In this document: in pieces, positions 10,949 to 21,020 of the stretch | Layout of the letters: every line of letters begins with the position of its first letter | How positions within the stretch are numbered: position 1 is the first letter of the stretch | DNA from: Mycobacterium sp. | GTDB taxonomy: Bacteria > Actinomycetota > Actinomycetes > Mycobacteriales > Mycobacteriaceae | Direction of reading: 5' to 3' | DNA length: 36,643 nt | NCBI RefSeq assembly: GCF_008709575.1 | Contig: NZ_VYIK01000001.1 | Location: forward strand, 1-36,643 | Position numbers and translations under genes: made by a program | Notes under the pieces: generated by a model | What the model was told of the DNA's origin: nothing | Database searches by the model: none | Seen by the model: only the letters and a program-made list of their open reading frames with translations

Positions 10949-12361
10949 CTAGCGGGCTTCCAAGGACCACTGGGGTCCGTCGGCGGTATCGGTGACCTCG
11001 ATCCCGGCCCGCTTGAGCCGCTCGCGGATCTCGTCTGCCAGCTTCCAGTCGCGCTGTTGGCGCGCCCGTTCGCGCCGCTCCAGCTCGGCGTGCACCAGCA
11101 CCTCGACGGCGGCCAGCGCGGCCGACGCCTCCGCATGGGATTCCCAGCGTTCGTCGAGCGGATCGCAGCCCAGGACGCCCATCATCGCCCGGATTGCGGT
11201 GGCCTGGGCCATGGCGCCGTCGTGGTCACCGGCTTCGAGCGCCCGGTTGCCCTCCGCGCGGGCGTGGTGCACCTCGGCCAGCGCGGCCGGTACCGCGAGA
11301 TCGTCATCGAGGGCGGCCGCGAACCGCGGCGGCCACTGCCCGGCAACGACCGCACCCACCCGGTTGCGCACCCGGTGCAGAAACTCCTCGATGCCCTGGT
11401 AGGCCCTGACCGCATCATGCAGCGCGGCCTCGGAGAACTCCAGCATCGAGCGGTAATGCGCGCTGCCCAGGTAGTAGCGCAGCTCGGCGGGCCGCACCCG
11501 CTCCAGCACAGCGGGAATCGCCAGCACGTTGCCCAGCGACTTGCTCATCTTCTCCCCGCCCATGGTCACCCAGCCGTTGTGCAGCCAGTACCGGGCGAAT
11601 CCGTCACCGGCCGCGCGGCTCTGGGCGATCTCGTTCTCGTGATGCGGGAAAACCAAATCGATTCCACCGCAATGGATATCGAACTCAGAGCCCAGATATG
11701 TCCGGGCCATCGCCGAACACTCCAGATGCCAGCCCGGGCGGCCACGACCCCACGGGGTGGGCCACGACGGCTCGCCCGGCTTGGCGCCTTTCCACAGGGT
11801 GAAATCACGCTGGTCGCGCTTGCCGGCGGCCACGTCTTCACCCTGATCGAGACCTTCCTGGACGTCGTCAAGCCGGTGTCCGGAGAGCCGACCGTAGTCG
11901 GGATAGCTCGACACGTCGAAGTAGACGTCGCCGTTGCCGGTATAGGCATGACCGGAGTCGATCAACCGCTGCATCAGCTCCACCATCTGGGTGATATGGC
12001 CCGTGGCGCGGGGCTCGGCCGACGGCGGCAAGATCCCCAGGGCGTCGTAGGCGCTGACAAACGCACGCTCGTACGTGGCTGCCCATTCCCACCACGGTCG
12101 ACCCGCCGCGGCGGCCTTGGTGAGGATCTTGTCGTCGATGTCGGTGACGTTGCGGATGAACGCGACGTCGAAGCCGCGGGCCATCAGCCAGCGGCGCAGC
12201 ACATCGAATGCCACCCCGCTGCGGACGTGGCCGACATGCGGCAGGCCCTGCACGGTCGCGCCGCACAGGTAGATGGAGACGTGTCCGGGCCGCAGCGGCA
12301 CAAACTCCCGCATGGCACCGGTCATGGTGTCGCGCAGTCGCAGGCCGGGCCCGTCGGTCAC
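10949..12361 (-). CDS. cysS: Cysteinyl-tRNA synthetase
   Basis: A 470-residue class I aminoacyl-tRNA synthetase that charges tRNA-Cys. The HIGH signature is PHVGH (41-45) after the zinc ligand Cys33 in [14 protein letters not shown] occurs as [24 protein letters not shown] and [20 protein letters not shown] are the other cysteine/zinc-site blocks. It is distinguished from the mycothiol paralogue MshC by context, beside ispF and trmH as in Rv3580c, and by length. The start is GTG at 12359-12361 with only a weak ribosome binding site. It lies 50 nt after ispF and abuts trmH. Confidence 0.95.
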   Translation of the reverse strand: MTDGPGLRLRDTMTGAMREFVPLRPGHVSIYLCGATVQGLPHVGHVRSGVAFDVLRRWLMARGFDVAFIRNVTDIDDKILTKAAAAGRPWWEWAATYERAFVSAYDALGILPPSAEPRATGHITQMVELMQRLIDSGHAYTGNGDVYFDVSSYPDYGRLSGHRLDDVQEGLDQGEDVAAGKRDQRDFTLWKGAKPGEPSWPTPWGRGRPGWHLECSAMARTYLGSEFDIHCGGIDLVFPHHENEIAQSRAAGDGFARYWLHNGWVTMGGEKMSKSLGNVLAIPAVLERVRPAELRYYLGSAHYRSMLEFSEAALHDAVRAYQGIEEFLHRVRNRVGAVVAGQWPPRFAAALDDDLAVPAALAEVHHARAEGNRALEAGDHDGAMAQATAIRAMMGVLGCDPLDERWESHAEASAALAAVEVLVHAELERRERARQQRDWKLADEIRERLKRAGIEVTDTADGPQWSLEAR

Positions 12362-12411
12362 GACGTGCCAGCTTACCGGCTAAACCGTTGTGCCCCCTTC
12401 TCCTCGAGCGG

Positions 12412-12882
12412 TCAGATCGTGACCACCAACGCCGTGGCGATCGCCGCCAGGCCCTCGCCGCGGCCCGTCAGGCCCAGCCCGTCGGTGGTGGTGGCCGACA
12501 CCGATACCGGAGCGGCGAGGATCCCCGACAACAGCTCCTGGGCCTCACCGCGGCGCGGCCCGACCCTGGGCCGGTTGCCGATCACCTGCACGGCGGCGTT
12601 GCCGACCCGGTAGCCGTGCCGTGCGAGCAGCCCGGCGACGTGACCGAGCATGTCGGCTCCGCTGACGGCGGTCCAGCGCGGATTGTCCACACCGAAGACC
12701 TCACCGATGTCGCCCAGCCCGGCCGCGGACAATAACGCGTCGCACAACGCGTGTACCGCGACGTCGCCGTCGGAGTGCCCGGCACAGCCGTCAGCCTCGG
12801 GAAAGAGCAGGCCCAGCAGCCAGCAGGGTCGTCCGGGCGCGATCGGGTGGACGTCGGTGCCCAGACCGATCCGGATGTTCAT
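12412..12882 (-). CDS. ispF: 2-C-methyl-D-erythritol 2,4-cyclodiphosphate synthase
   Basis: A 156-residue IspF that makes the cyclic diphosphate intermediate of the non-mevalonate isoprenoid pathway. Metal ligands are in place: Asp10 and His12 in GTDVHP, and His44 in [17 protein letters not shown]. The C-terminal half contains [20 protein letters not shown], which forms the substrate pocket in the trimer. The ATG at 12880-12882 overlaps the ispD stop by 4 nt (ATGA), so translation is probably coupled to ispD, the enzyme two steps earlier. Confidence 0.96.
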   Translation of the reverse strand: MNIRIGLGTDVHPIAPGRPCWLLGLLFPEADGCAGHSDGDVAVHALCDALLSAAGLGDIGEVFGVDNPRWTAVSGADMLGHVAGLLARHGYRVGNAAVQVIGNRPRVGPRRGEAQELLSGILAAPVSVSATTTDGLGLTGRGEGLAAIATALVVTI

Positions 12883-13550
12883 CGGGTCACGATCGCCTGA
12901 GCCAGCAGCAGGTCGAGCGGGGTGGTGATCTTGAACGCCAGCGGGTCGCCGTCGATCACCTGAACCTGATCACCCAGCTGCTCGACTCTCGACGCGTCGT
13001 CGGTGACATCAGCAGTTCCGGCCCCTCGGTAGGCGCGCAGCAGCAGGTCCGTCGTGAATCCCTGCGGAGTCTGCACCGCCCGCAGTCCGGCCCGCGCCGG
13101 CGTACCCAACACCACCCCGTTGGCGTCGACCGCCTTGATGGTGTCGGGCACCGGCAGTGCCGGAGCGACAGCCATATGCCCCGCCCGTAGCGCCTGCACC
13201 ACGCGTACCACCAGCCCCGGCGGTGTCAGCGCCCGCGCCGCGTCGTGCACCAGCACGAAATCCGGCTTCCTCGCCCCGGAAAGTTCTGCCAGCGCGCGCC
13301 TCACCGATTCACCTCGGCTGGCCCCGCCCGCCACGATCGTGACGTCGCTCCCGAGAAGAAGTTTGGCCTGGTCAACGCGGTCCGGCGGCACCGCCACCAC
13401 GACACCGTCGACGACGCCGGAGTCCCGCAGGCCCGCGACGGCGCGTTCGACCAGGGTGCGCCCGTTCAGCGCAAGGAACGCTTTGGGAATCTCAGCAGCC
13501 AGCCGATGCCCCATGCCCGCGGCCGGGACAACCGCGACCGTGCTCGTCAC
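12879..13550 (-). CDS. ispD: 2-C-methyl-D-erythritol 4-phosphate cytidylyltransferase
   Basis: A 223-residue IspD that joins CTP and MEP to give CDP-ME in the non-mevalonate pathway. The nucleotide-binding loop [20 protein letters not shown] is near the N-terminus; [27 protein letters not shown] and [19 protein letters not shown] are the later family blocks. GTG at 13548-13550 (VTSTVAVV) is chosen because it comes 2 nt after the carD stop; the open frame continues 53 codons upstream inside carD without homology. The gene follows carD and overlaps ispF, as in M. tuberculosis. Confidence 0.95.
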   Translation of the reverse strand: MTSTVAVVPAAGMGHRLAAEIPKAFLALNGRTLVERAVAGLRDSGVVDGVVVAVPPDRVDQAKLLLGSDVTIVAGGASRGESVRRALAELSGARKPDFVLVHDAARALTPPGLVVRVVQALRAGHMAVAPALPVPDTIKAVDANGVVLGTPARAGLRAVQTPQGFTTDLLLRAYRGAGTADVTDDASRVEQLGDQVQVIDGDPLAFKITTPLDLLLAQAIVTR

Positions 13551-13552
13551 AG

Positions 13553-14342
<790 letters not shown>

Positions 14343-14876
14343 GTGCACCGCTTCGATGTCCGCCACGCCCGCATCGTCGCCGCCCTGGCGGCCGGCAGCG
14401 TGCTCGCCGCCGCACTCAGCGGCTGCAGCGCCGGCCAAGTCGCCCAGACGGCCAAGGAGCAGTCGGCCGTGAACGGCTCCGAGGTGACCATCAACAACAT
14501 GGCGCTGCGCAACATCCACCTGCAGGCCGTCCAGCACGGCGACTTCCTGCGGCCCGGCCACCGGGTGGACCTGGTCATGGTCGTCGCCAACCAGTCACCG
14601 GACTCCGACGACACTCTGGTCGACGTCACCACCGACATCGGTCCGGTGACACTGTCCGGTAATTCGCGGGTGCCGGCCGGCGGTGTCCTGTTCGTCGGCG
14701 ACGACCAGAACAACAAGGCGACCGGCGCCGTGACGGCCGCCGAGAACGCCAGGGCCACGGTGACCTTGGACAAGCCGATCACCAATGGCCTGACCTACAA
14801 CTTCACCTTCGACTTCGAGAAGGCCGGACGCGGCAGCGTGCAGGTGCCGATTTCCGCACCAACCAAGCAGCCCTGA
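14343..14876 (+). CDS. lpqE: LpqE, predicted lipoprotein
   Basis: A 177-residue exported lipoprotein. Residues 1-29 are a signal peptide ([20 protein letters not shown]) ending in the lipobox LSGC, so the Cys would be lipid-modified. The mature part is a small beta-rich domain with [30 protein letters not shown] and a C-terminal [19 protein letters not shown] strand region. Its function is unknown. The start is GTG at 14343-14345 with AGGAGG 7 nt upstream; the frame is open back to 14163 but that extension has no signal peptide character. It lies 29 nt upstream of radA on the same strand, as Rv3584 does. Confidence 0.9.
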   Translation: MHRFDVRHARIVAALAAGSVLAAALSGCSAGQVAQTAKEQSAVNGSEVTINNMALRNIHLQAVQHGDFLRPGHRVDLVMVVANQSPDSDDTLVDVTTDIGPVTLSGNSRVPAGGVLFVGDDQNNKATGAVTAAENARATVTLDKPITNGLTYNFTFDFEKAGRGSVQVPISAPTKQP

Positions 14877-14905
14877 CTGTCGGACCCCGCCGATACGGTC
14901 ATGGC

Positions 14906-16318
14906 GTGTCCAAGACATGCTCGCGGTACCGCTGTTCGCAATGCCACCACGTCACCGCCAAGTGGGTCGGTCGCTGTCCGCAGTGTGGCACCTGGGGCGC
15001 CGTCGACGAGGTGGCGATGCCCGGCGCCGGCATCGGCAGCCGCCGCGCGGTGACGCCGGCCCGCCCGGCGGTACCGATCAGCTCCATCGAGCCGCACAGC
15101 ACCCGCCATTGCCCCACCGGAGTCGGCGAGCTCGACAGGGTGCTCGGCGGTGGCGTGGTGCCGGGATCGGTCACGCTGTTGGCGGGTGATCCCGGCGTGG
15201 GCAAGTCGACATTGCTGCTCCGCGTCGCCCACCAGTGGGCACAATCGGGTCATCGGGCCCTCTACGCGTCCGGCGAAGAGTCCTGCGGCCAGATCAGGAT
15301 GCGTGCCGACCGGACCGGCTGCAGTCACGACGAGGTGTTCCTGGCTGCCGATGCCGACCTGCATGCGCTGCTCGGCCAGATCGAGGCGGTGCGGCCCACG
15401 CTCGTCGTCGTGGACTCGGTGCAGACCATGTCGACCACCGAGGCCGACGGAGTCACCGGCGGCGTCACCCAGGTGCGCGCGGTGACGGCCGCGCTGACCG
15501 CGGCGGCCAAGGCGACCGGTGCCGCGCTGATCCTGGTCGGCCACGTCACCAAGGACGGCGCCATTGCCGGCCCGCGTTCGCTGGAACATCTCGTCGACGT
15601 GGTGCTGCAGTTCGAGGGCGATCGTCATGGCGCGCTGCGCATGGTCCGCAGCGTCAAGAACCGCTTCGGTCCCAGCGACGAAGTCGGCTGCTTTCTTTTG
15701 CACGAGAGCGGAATCGAGGAAGTCGCCGACCCGTCCGGGTTGTTTTTGGACCAGCGGCCCTGTCCGGTTCCCGGCACAGCGATCACGGTGACGCTCGACG
15801 GTAAGCGGCCGCTGGTCGGTGAAGTCCAGGCGCTGCTCGCCGCCCCGTCCGACGGGCGGCCGCGACGCGCGGTCAGCGGCGTCGACCACGCCCGCGCCGC
15901 GATGATCATCGCGGTACTAGAAAAGCATGCCGGAATGTCGATCTCGGTCAACGACACCTTTTTGTCCAGCGTCGGCGGAATGCGATTGACCGATCCGTCG
16001 TCGGATCTGGCAGTGGCAGTCGCGCTGGCCTCCGCCTACGCCGGCCTTCCGCTGCCGACCACCGCGGTGGTCATCGGAGAGGTCGGCCTTGCCGGCGATT
16101 TGCGCAGGGTCTGCGGGATGGACCGCCGACTGGCCGAAGCCGCCCGCCAAGGGTTCACCACCGCGCTGATCCCGCCCGGCTGCGATGCGGTGCCGCCGGG
16201 TCTGCAGGTGCTGCCGGCGGCCACCATCGTCGCGGCGCTTCGACATGTGCTCGCCGTCGCGCACCCGCCGGCGGCACCGCGTCCGCTAGTGTCGCTCGCG
16301 GCGGAGCAGAATGGCTGA
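14906..16318 (+). CDS. radA: RadA (Sms), DNA repair branch-migration ATPase
   Basis: A 470-residue RecA-like ATPase that helps process recombination intermediates. The N-terminal zinc finger is C-x2-C (10-13) and C-x2-C (24-27). Walker A is GDPGVGKS (94-101). The RadA-specific KNRFG motif is at 251-255. The C-terminal Lon-protease-like domain includes [20 protein letters not shown] and [15 protein letters not shown]. Start GTG at 14906-14908 (SKTCSRYRC); an ATG at 14901 is out of frame. The stop overlaps the disA start by one base (TGATG). RadA-DisA pairing is conserved and the two proteins interact functionally in mycobacteria. Confidence 0.96.
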   Translation: MSKTCSRYRCSQCHHVTAKWVGRCPQCGTWGAVDEVAMPGAGIGSRRAVTPARPAVPISSIEPHSTRHCPTGVGELDRVLGGGVVPGSVTLLAGDPGVGKSTLLLRVAHQWAQSGHRALYASGEESCGQIRMRADRTGCSHDEVFLAADADLHALLGQIEAVRPTLVVVDSVQTMSTTEADGVTGGVTQVRAVTAALTAAAKATGAALILVGHVTKDGAIAGPRSLEHLVDVVLQFEGDRHGALRMVRSVKNRFGPSDEVGCFLLHESGIEEVADPSGLFLDQRPCPVPGTAITVTLDGKRPLVGEVQALLAAPSDGRPRRAVSGVDHARAAMIIAVLEKHAGMSISVNDTFLSSVGGMRLTDPSSDLAVAVALASAYAGLPLPTTAVVIGEVGLAGDLRRVCGMDRRLAEAARQGFTTALIPPGCDAVPPGLQVLPAATIVAALRHVLAVAHPPAAPRPLVSLAAEQNG

Positions 16319-17433
16319 TGATGACAGCAGGCAAGGCAAGGACCAACGGCGCGGCACCGACGACGCGACCGACGCTGCGTGAGGCCGTCGCGCGACTTGC
16401 TCCCGGCACCCCCCTGCGCGACGGTCTGGAACGGATTCTGCGCGGCCGAACCGGTGCCTTGATCGTGCTCGGCTACGACGAGAGCGTCGAGGCCATCTGC
16501 GACGGCGGGTTCTCCCTGGACGTGCGTTACGCACCGACCCGGCTGCGGGAGCTGTCCAAAATGGACGGAGCGGTGGTGCTGTCCACCGACGCCAGTCACA
16601 TCCTGCGCGCCAATGTGCAGCTGGTTCCCGACCCGTCGATACCGACCGAGGAATCCGGGACGCGGCACCGCTCGGCTGAGCGGGCCGCCATCCAGACCGG
16701 ATACCCGGTGATCTCGGTGAGCCACTCGATGAGCCTCGTGACCGTCTACGTCGCCGGGGAGCGCCACGTGCTGGCCGACTCGGCGACCATCCTGTCGCGG
16801 GCCAACCAGGCCATCGCCACGCTGGAACGCTATAAACTCCGGCTCGATGAGGTCAATCGGCAGCTCTCGCGAGCCGAGATCGAAGACTTCGTCACGCTGC
16901 GCGACGTGATGACGGTGGTGCAGCGGCTGGAGTTGGTCCGCCGGATCGGTCTGGTGATCGATGACGACGTGGTCGAGCTGGGCACCGATGGACGTCAGCT
17001 GAGGCTACAGCTCGAGGAGCTGCTCGGCGGCAATGACACCGCCCGGGAGCTGATCGTGCGCGACTACCACGCCGGTCCCGACCCGCTGTCGCAGACCCAG
17101 GTCGCGGCGATCCTCGACGAGCTGGACGCGCTGTCGGACGCCGAGCTGCTCGACTGCACGGCACTGGCGAGGATTTTCGGGTATCCGTCGACGACCGAAG
17201 GCCAGGATTCGGCGACGAGCGTCCGGGGCTACCGGGCGCTGTCGGGCATCCCGCGTCTTCAGTTCGCCCACGTGGACCGCTTGGTGCGCGAGTTCGGCTC
17301 GCTGCAGGCGCTGCTGGCAGCCAGCGCCGCCGACCTGCAGTCGGTGGAAGGCATCGGCGAGATATGGGCCCGGCATGTTCGCGAGGGACTGTCGCAGCTG
17401 GCCGAGTCGACGATCGCCGACCCCACCAGGTGA
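16318..17433 (+). CDS. disA: DisA, diadenylate cyclase (c-di-AMP synthase)
   Basis: A 371-residue octameric diadenylate cyclase that condenses two ATP into c-di-AMP. The DAC domain (about 20-160) has both catalytic motifs: DGA (83-85, in [10 protein letters not shown]) and RHR (116-118, in [12 protein letters not shown]). A linker helix region ([20 protein letters not shown]) and a C-terminal helix-hairpin-helix DNA-binding domain ([20 protein letters not shown]) follow. It starts [11 protein letters not shown], 13 residues longer than M. tuberculosis DisA (358); the second ATG at 16321 is equally possible. The start overlaps the radA stop. It converges with the next gene 57 nt on. Confidence 0.97.
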   Translation: MMTAGKARTNGAAPTTRPTLREAVARLAPGTPLRDGLERILRGRTGALIVLGYDESVEAICDGGFSLDVRYAPTRLRELSKMDGAVVLSTDASHILRANVQLVPDPSIPTEESGTRHRSAERAAIQTGYPVISVSHSMSLVTVYVAGERHVLADSATILSRANQAIATLERYKLRLDEVNRQLSRAEIEDFVTLRDVMTVVQRLELVRRIGLVIDDDVVELGTDGRQLRLQLEELLGGNDTARELIVRDYHAGPDPLSQTQVAAILDELDALSDAELLDCTALARIFGYPSTTEGQDSATSVRGYRALSGIPRLQFAHVDRLVREFGSLQALLAASAADLQSVEGIGEIWARHVREGLSQLAESTIADPTR

Positions 17434-17490
17434 GGTCAAATGGCGACGAGGCGCGGGTGCCGCCCGGTCGCGGGGAAGCACCGCGAAGGC

Positions 17491-18321
17491 TCAGTTGCCC
17501 GGTGGACCCGGCGGCGGCCCGAGCGGTGCCGGGACAGGCATGACGGCGGGCGGCGACACACCGGGCGGCGCCTCGGGTGGCGGCGCGGCGGGCGGAGCCG
17601 GCGCGGCCAGGATGAACGGAACCGGCGCCGACCGCAGATTACCCAGCTGGACGACCAGGTTGTAAGTGCCCGGCCCGATCGCCGGCCGCGGAAGCGGACA
17701 ATGCGGCGCAGAACCCATCCCGGTCCAGGTCACCGACGTGACGACCTGCTCGCCCGGCGTGAACATCTTCACCAGAGTCTCGTTGGACGGCGCACAGTCC
17801 AGGTTGGACCACAACCGCTTGTTGTCCAGGGAATACACATAGGCCGCCAGCACCGCAGCCCCGACGTCGCGCTTGCAGGCCACCAGCCCGATGTTGGTGA
17901 CGACCATCGTGAATTTCGGCTGGTCGCCGATCACATACCGGGGCTGGTTGGTCAGCCCTTTGACCGCCAGCGTCGAGTCCGGACAGTCGTCACCCTCCTT
18001 CAGCACCGGCGGCGGCTGGACTGCGGCCGTCGGCGTCTCGGTGGGGAACTGGTTCTGCCCCAGCGGCGGCTGCACCGGCGTCTTGACCTCCGGCTGTGCC
18101 GCCGGCGCGGCCGACGGTTGCTGCGCGGCCGGCGGCTTGTCGGCGGCAGTGATCTTCGCGCCGGCACTGCCGCTGCGCACAGCCACAACCGCCGCGACGA
18201 TGATCCCGATCACCACGACCGCGATACCCAGCGCCAGTCCCCTGCGCCGCCAGTAGATCTCCGGCGGCAGCGGGCCATGCGGTTCCAGATCCAGCACGAT
18301 CACACGGTAAGCCCAGGTCAC
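17491..18321 (-). CDS. Membrane-anchored protein of unknown function (Rv3587c-like)
   Basis: A 276-residue protein with a short cytoplasmic N-terminus (VLDLEPHGPLPPEIYWRRR), one transmembrane helix (about 29-48, LALGIAVVVIGIIVAAVVAV), a Pro/Ala/Gln-rich linker (about 55-110) and an outer domain starting EGDDCPDSTLAVKGL. That domain holds four Cys (in DDCPD, VACKRD, DCAPS and HCPLP), which could form two disulfides outside the membrane. The C-terminal 40 residues are Pro/Ala rich. No function is known to me. The start is uncertain between GTG 18321 and GTG 18303, the latter closer to the recalled M. tuberculosis N-terminus; neither has a good ribosome binding site. Confidence 0.85.
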   Translation of the reverse strand: MTWAYRVIVLDLEPHGPLPPEIYWRRRGLALGIAVVVIGIIVAAVVAVRSGSAGAKITAADKPPAAQQPSAAPAAQPEVKTPVQPPLGQNQFPTETPTAAVQPPPVLKEGDDCPDSTLAVKGLTNQPRYVIGDQPKFTMVVTNIGLVACKRDVGAAVLAAYVYSLDNKRLWSNLDCAPSNETLVKMFTPGEQVVTSVTWTGMGSAPHCPLPRPAIGPGTYNLVVQLGNLRSAPVPFILAAPAPPAAPPPEAPPGVSPPAVMPVPAPLGPPPGPPGN

Positions 18322-18399
18322 GCCGACACGAGCGACCCTGGTCGGCGTGTCGCGGGGCGAGCTGTTCAGGGCGCGCTGCCCGCCCTCTCCGGCGGCGAG

Positions 18400-19023
18400 C
18401 TACACCTCGTCACCGACGCTGCCGATGTGGTTGCGCAACACCACCCGCCCATCGGCGAGCTGATAGGTCAGACCCACGATCGCCAGGCTGCCCGCGCCCA
18501 CCCGCTCGGCAATGGCCGATGACCGGGCCAGCAGTTGCGCGCCGGTCTCCGTCACATGTCGCGCCTCGAACTCGTCGACTCTGGTCAAGCCTTCGCGGCG
18601 GCCCAACAGGATCGACGGGGTCACCCGCTCGACCAGGTCGCGCACGTGCCCGCCCGGCAGCACCCCCTCGTCGAGAGCGGCCAGGGTCGCCTTCACCGCA
18701 CCGCAGCTGTCATGGCCCAGGACCACGATCAGCGGCACCCCGAGCACGGTCACCGCGAAATCAATCGAGCCCAGCACCGCCGAGTCGATGACGTGCCCGG
18801 CCGTTCTGACGACGAACATGTCACCCAGCCCCTGGTCGAAGATGATCTCGGCGGCCACCCGGCTGTCCGCGCAGCCGAACACCACCGCGGTCGGCCTCTG
18901 CGCCTCGACCAGGCTGGCCCGATGCTCGACGCTTTGGCTGGGATGCTCGGGCTTGCCGGCGACGAACCGCTCGTTACCCTGTTTGAGTGTCTTCCAGGCG
19001 GTTGTCGGATTGCTACTGGGCAT
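18400..19023 (-). CDS. canB: Beta-class carbonic anhydrase
   Basis: A 207-residue beta-carbonic anhydrase that interconverts CO2 and bicarbonate in the cytosol. With the ATG at 19021-19023 the zinc site falls on Cys51 and Asp53 (GCADSRV), His104 and Cys107 (GHDSCGAV), the positions known for Rv3588c. The family core DQGLGDMFVVRTAGHVIDSA is present. The frame allows an ATG three codons upstream (19032). The chosen start lies on the same CATG as the mutY start on the other strand, so there is no intergenic space between these divergent genes. It lies 78 nt upstream of the membrane-protein gene on the same strand. Confidence 0.94.
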   Translation of the reverse strand: MPSSNPTTAWKTLKQGNERFVAGKPEHPSQSVEHRASLVEAQRPTAVVFGCADSRVAAEIIFDQGLGDMFVVRTAGHVIDSAVLGSIDFAVTVLGVPLIVVLGHDSCGAVKATLAALDEGVLPGGHVRDLVERVTPSILLGRREGLTRVDEFEARHVTETGAQLLARSSAIAERVGAGSLAIVGLTYQLADGRVVLRNHIGSVGDEV

Positions 19024-19960
19024 GGCGCACATTGTGCCCTACCCGCCGATGACGATTCCGCCGGCCGAGCTGCTGGTCTGGTACCACCGGGTGCGCCGCG
19101 ACCTGCCCTGGCGTCAGCCCGGGGTAACCGCTTGGCAGATCCTGGTCAGCGAGTTCATGCTGCAGCAGACGCCGGTGGCCCGGGTGCTGCCGCTCTGGCG
19201 CGAGTGGGTGCAGCGCTGGCCGACCGCGTCGGCGACGGCAGCCGCCAGCCCGGCCGACGTGCTGCGCGCCTGGGGCAAACTGGGCTACCCGCGCAGGGCG
19301 AAACGCCTGCACGAGTGCGCCACCGTGATCGCCCGCGACCACGGCGACGTGGTTCCCGACGACGTGGAGATCCTGCTGACGCTTCCCGGTGTCGGCGCCT
19401 ACACCGCACGAGCGGTGGCGTGCTTCGCCTACGGTCAGGCGGTGCCGGTGGTGGATACCAATGTTCGCCGGGTGGTGGCCCGCGCCGTGCATGGCCGCGC
19501 CGACGCCGGCGCGCCGTCACCGGCCCGCGATCACGCTGACGTTGCGCAGTTGTTGCCGCACGACGGCACGGCGCAGCAGTTTTCGGCCGCTCTGATGGAG
19601 CTGGGCGCAACAGTGTGCACCGCGCGCAATCCGGGTTGCCGATCGTGCCCACTCACCGCGTGCAACTGGCGCCAAGCCGGTTACCCTGCCGGTGGCCGCC
19701 CGGCACGTCGACCGCAGCGCTACGCCGGGACCGATCGTCAGGTTCGCGGTCTGCTGCTGGATGTGTTGCGCACCAGTGACTTTCCGGTCACTCGCGCCCA
19801 GCTCGACATGGCCTGGCTGATGAACAGCGCACAGCGCGATCGGGCGCTGGATTCCCTGCTCGCCGACGGACTGGTGACACAGACAACAGACGGACTGTTC
19901 GCACTGGTCGGGGAAGAGAATTACGACGCCGCCAGAAAGGACTCCACCGCCTGCCGGTAG
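19022..19960 (+). CDS. mutY: MutY, adenine DNA glycosylase
   Basis: A 312-residue glycosylase that removes A mispaired with 8-oxoG. The catalytic Glu is in LVSEFMLQQTPVARV. The helix-hairpin-helix LTLPGVGAYTARAVACFAYG and the catalytic Asp in VVDTNVRR follow. The [4Fe-4S] ligands are C-x6-C-x2-C-x4-C (CTARNPGCRSCPLTAC). The open frame continues 170 codons upstream antisense to canB; the ATG at 19022 (MAHIVPYPP) fits the M. tuberculosis N-terminus, and ATG 19049 is an alternative. The last 40 bp overlap the convergent hydrolase gene. The protein is shorter than E. coli MutY, so the C-terminal 8-oxoG-recognition domain is reduced. Confidence 0.94.
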   Translation: MAHIVPYPPMTIPPAELLVWYHRVRRDLPWRQPGVTAWQILVSEFMLQQTPVARVLPLWREWVQRWPTASATAAASPADVLRAWGKLGYPRRAKRLHECATVIARDHGDVVPDDVEILLTLPGVGAYTARAVACFAYGQAVPVVDTNVRRVVARAVHGRADAGAPSPARDHADVAQLLPHDGTAQQFSAALMELGATVCTARNPGCRSCPLTACNWRQAGYPAGGRPARRPQRYAGTDRQVRGLLLDVLRTSDFPVTRAQLDMAWLMNSAQRDRALDSLLADGLVTQTTDGLFALVGEENYDAARKDSTACR

Positions 19961-20688
19961 ACCTGTGGCGTCTCGTCGTGCACCAGGTGGCCCGCCTCCG
20001 CGACGCGCAAATACCTGCTGTGATAGCCGGTTTCGCTCATCGTCACCATCTGCCCTGCGGGTGTGACCGAGTTGCCGGCCTCGATGAGCAGCGTCGGCGA
20101 GCGCACCGCCTGCCACTGCGCCCAGTAGTCCCGGGTACCCCACTCCGCGGCGATCTCTATCCACCGCGAGGGGTGGCCGTGCAATCGCCAACCGGTCGCG
20201 GTGCGGTCGAAGGCATCCAGGAAATAGCGTCCGGCAGTCTCCCCGAATTCGGCGATTACCTGATCGGCGGAGTCGAATTCGACCGGCAGGTCGCGCAGCC
20301 ATGGCTCCCACGGCCCGGTGGTGCGACCGCGGAAATCGGGCGCCATGTCCTCGACGACCAGAGCCGAGACCAAATCGGGACACTCGGCCGCCAGGCACCA
20401 TGCGTGCAGGGCACCCATCGAATGGCCAACCAGTCGCACCGGCCGGCCCAACGCGGCCACCGCGTCACCCAGGTCGGTCACGAACCGCTCGGTGCTGATC
20501 GGGTACGGGTCGGCGACGTCGCGGCCGCGATGCCAGGGCGCGTCGTAGGTGTACACCGCGCCCAGCCGCGTCAGCCACGGCAGCTGCCGCGACCAGGTGC
20601 TTCCCCGGCCCATCAGACCATGCACCAACACCACCGGCTCTCCCCGTCCACCACGCGGGGTTAACAGTTCGGCAGCCACAGGGGGCAC
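19921..20688 (-). CDS. Alpha/beta hydrolase (Rv3591c-like)
   Basis: A 255-residue alpha/beta hydrolase. The oxyanion-hole region is VVLVHGLMGRGSTW, the nucleophile elbow is GHSMG with Ser90, and the catalytic His is in AGHLVHDE near the C-terminus. An Asp in DMAPDFRG or a Glu in LLIEAGNS could complete the triad. The cap region (about 110-190) is rich in Trp and Arg. The substrate is unknown. No signal peptide is seen, so it is probably cytosolic. The start is GTG at 20686-20688, 14 nt from the divergent mhuD start. The 3' end overlaps mutY by 40 bp. Confidence 0.9.
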   Translation of the reverse strand: MPPVAAELLTPRGGRGEPVVLVHGLMGRGSTWSRQLPWLTRLGAVYTYDAPWHRGRDVADPYPISTERFVTDLGDAVAALGRPVRLVGHSMGALHAWCLAAECPDLVSALVVEDMAPDFRGRTTGPWEPWLRDLPVEFDSADQVIAEFGETAGRYFLDAFDRTATGWRLHGHPSRWIEIAAEWGTRDYWAQWQAVRSPTLLIEAGNSVTPAGQMVTMSETGYHSRYLRVAEAGHLVHDETPQVYRQAVESFLAAS

Positions 20689-20702
20689 GGTAGCCTGGCG
20701 GC

Positions 20703-21020
20703 ATGCCCGTGGTGAAGATCAACGCAATCGAGGTGCCGCCCGGCGCCGGACCCGAACTGGAGAAACGATTCGCCCATCGCGCTCACGCAGTCGAGAACTC
20801 GCCGGGTTTTCTGGGTTTTCAGCTGCTGCGCCCGGTCAAGGGTGAAGACCGCTACTTCGTGGTCACCCAGTGGGAGTCTGAGGAAGCCTTTCAAGCGTGG
20901 GCATCGGGACCCGCTATCGAAGCCCACGCGGGACACCGGGCCAACCCGGTGGCGACCGGGGCGTCGCTGCTGGAGTTCGAGGTTGTGTTAGACGTTGCCG
21001 GCGCCGGCTCGAAGGCGTAG
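20703..21020 (+). CDS. mhuD: MhuD, haem-degrading monooxygenase
   Basis: A 105-residue IsdG/IsdI-like ferredoxin-fold protein that oxidises haem and releases iron (mycobilin products in M. tuberculosis). The three key residues known from the family are present at the same positions: Asn7 (MPVVKIN), Trp66 (FQAWAS) and the haem ligand His75 (IEAHAGHR). The dimer would act in the cytosol. The ATG at 20703-20705 lies 14 nt from the divergent hydrolase start, so promoters must overlap. Its 3' end overlaps the chosen lpqF start by 26 bp, suggesting coupling with lpqF. Confidence 0.96.
   Translation: MPVVKINAIEVPPGAGPELEKRFAHRAHAVENSPGFLGFQLLRPVKGEDRYFVVTQWESEEAFQAWASGPAIEAHAGHRANPVATGASLLEFEVVLDVAGAGSKA

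Noticed and set aside
12362..12411. A leader element such as a T-box before cysS
   Set aside because: The region upstream of cysS is only 50 nt and shows no specifier stem or T-box-like sequence.
9890..12613. A 907-codon plus-strand open frame opposite trmH, cysS and part of ispF
   Set aside because: Antisense shadow rich in Arg, Gly, His and Gln; the minus-strand enzymes account for the coding signal.
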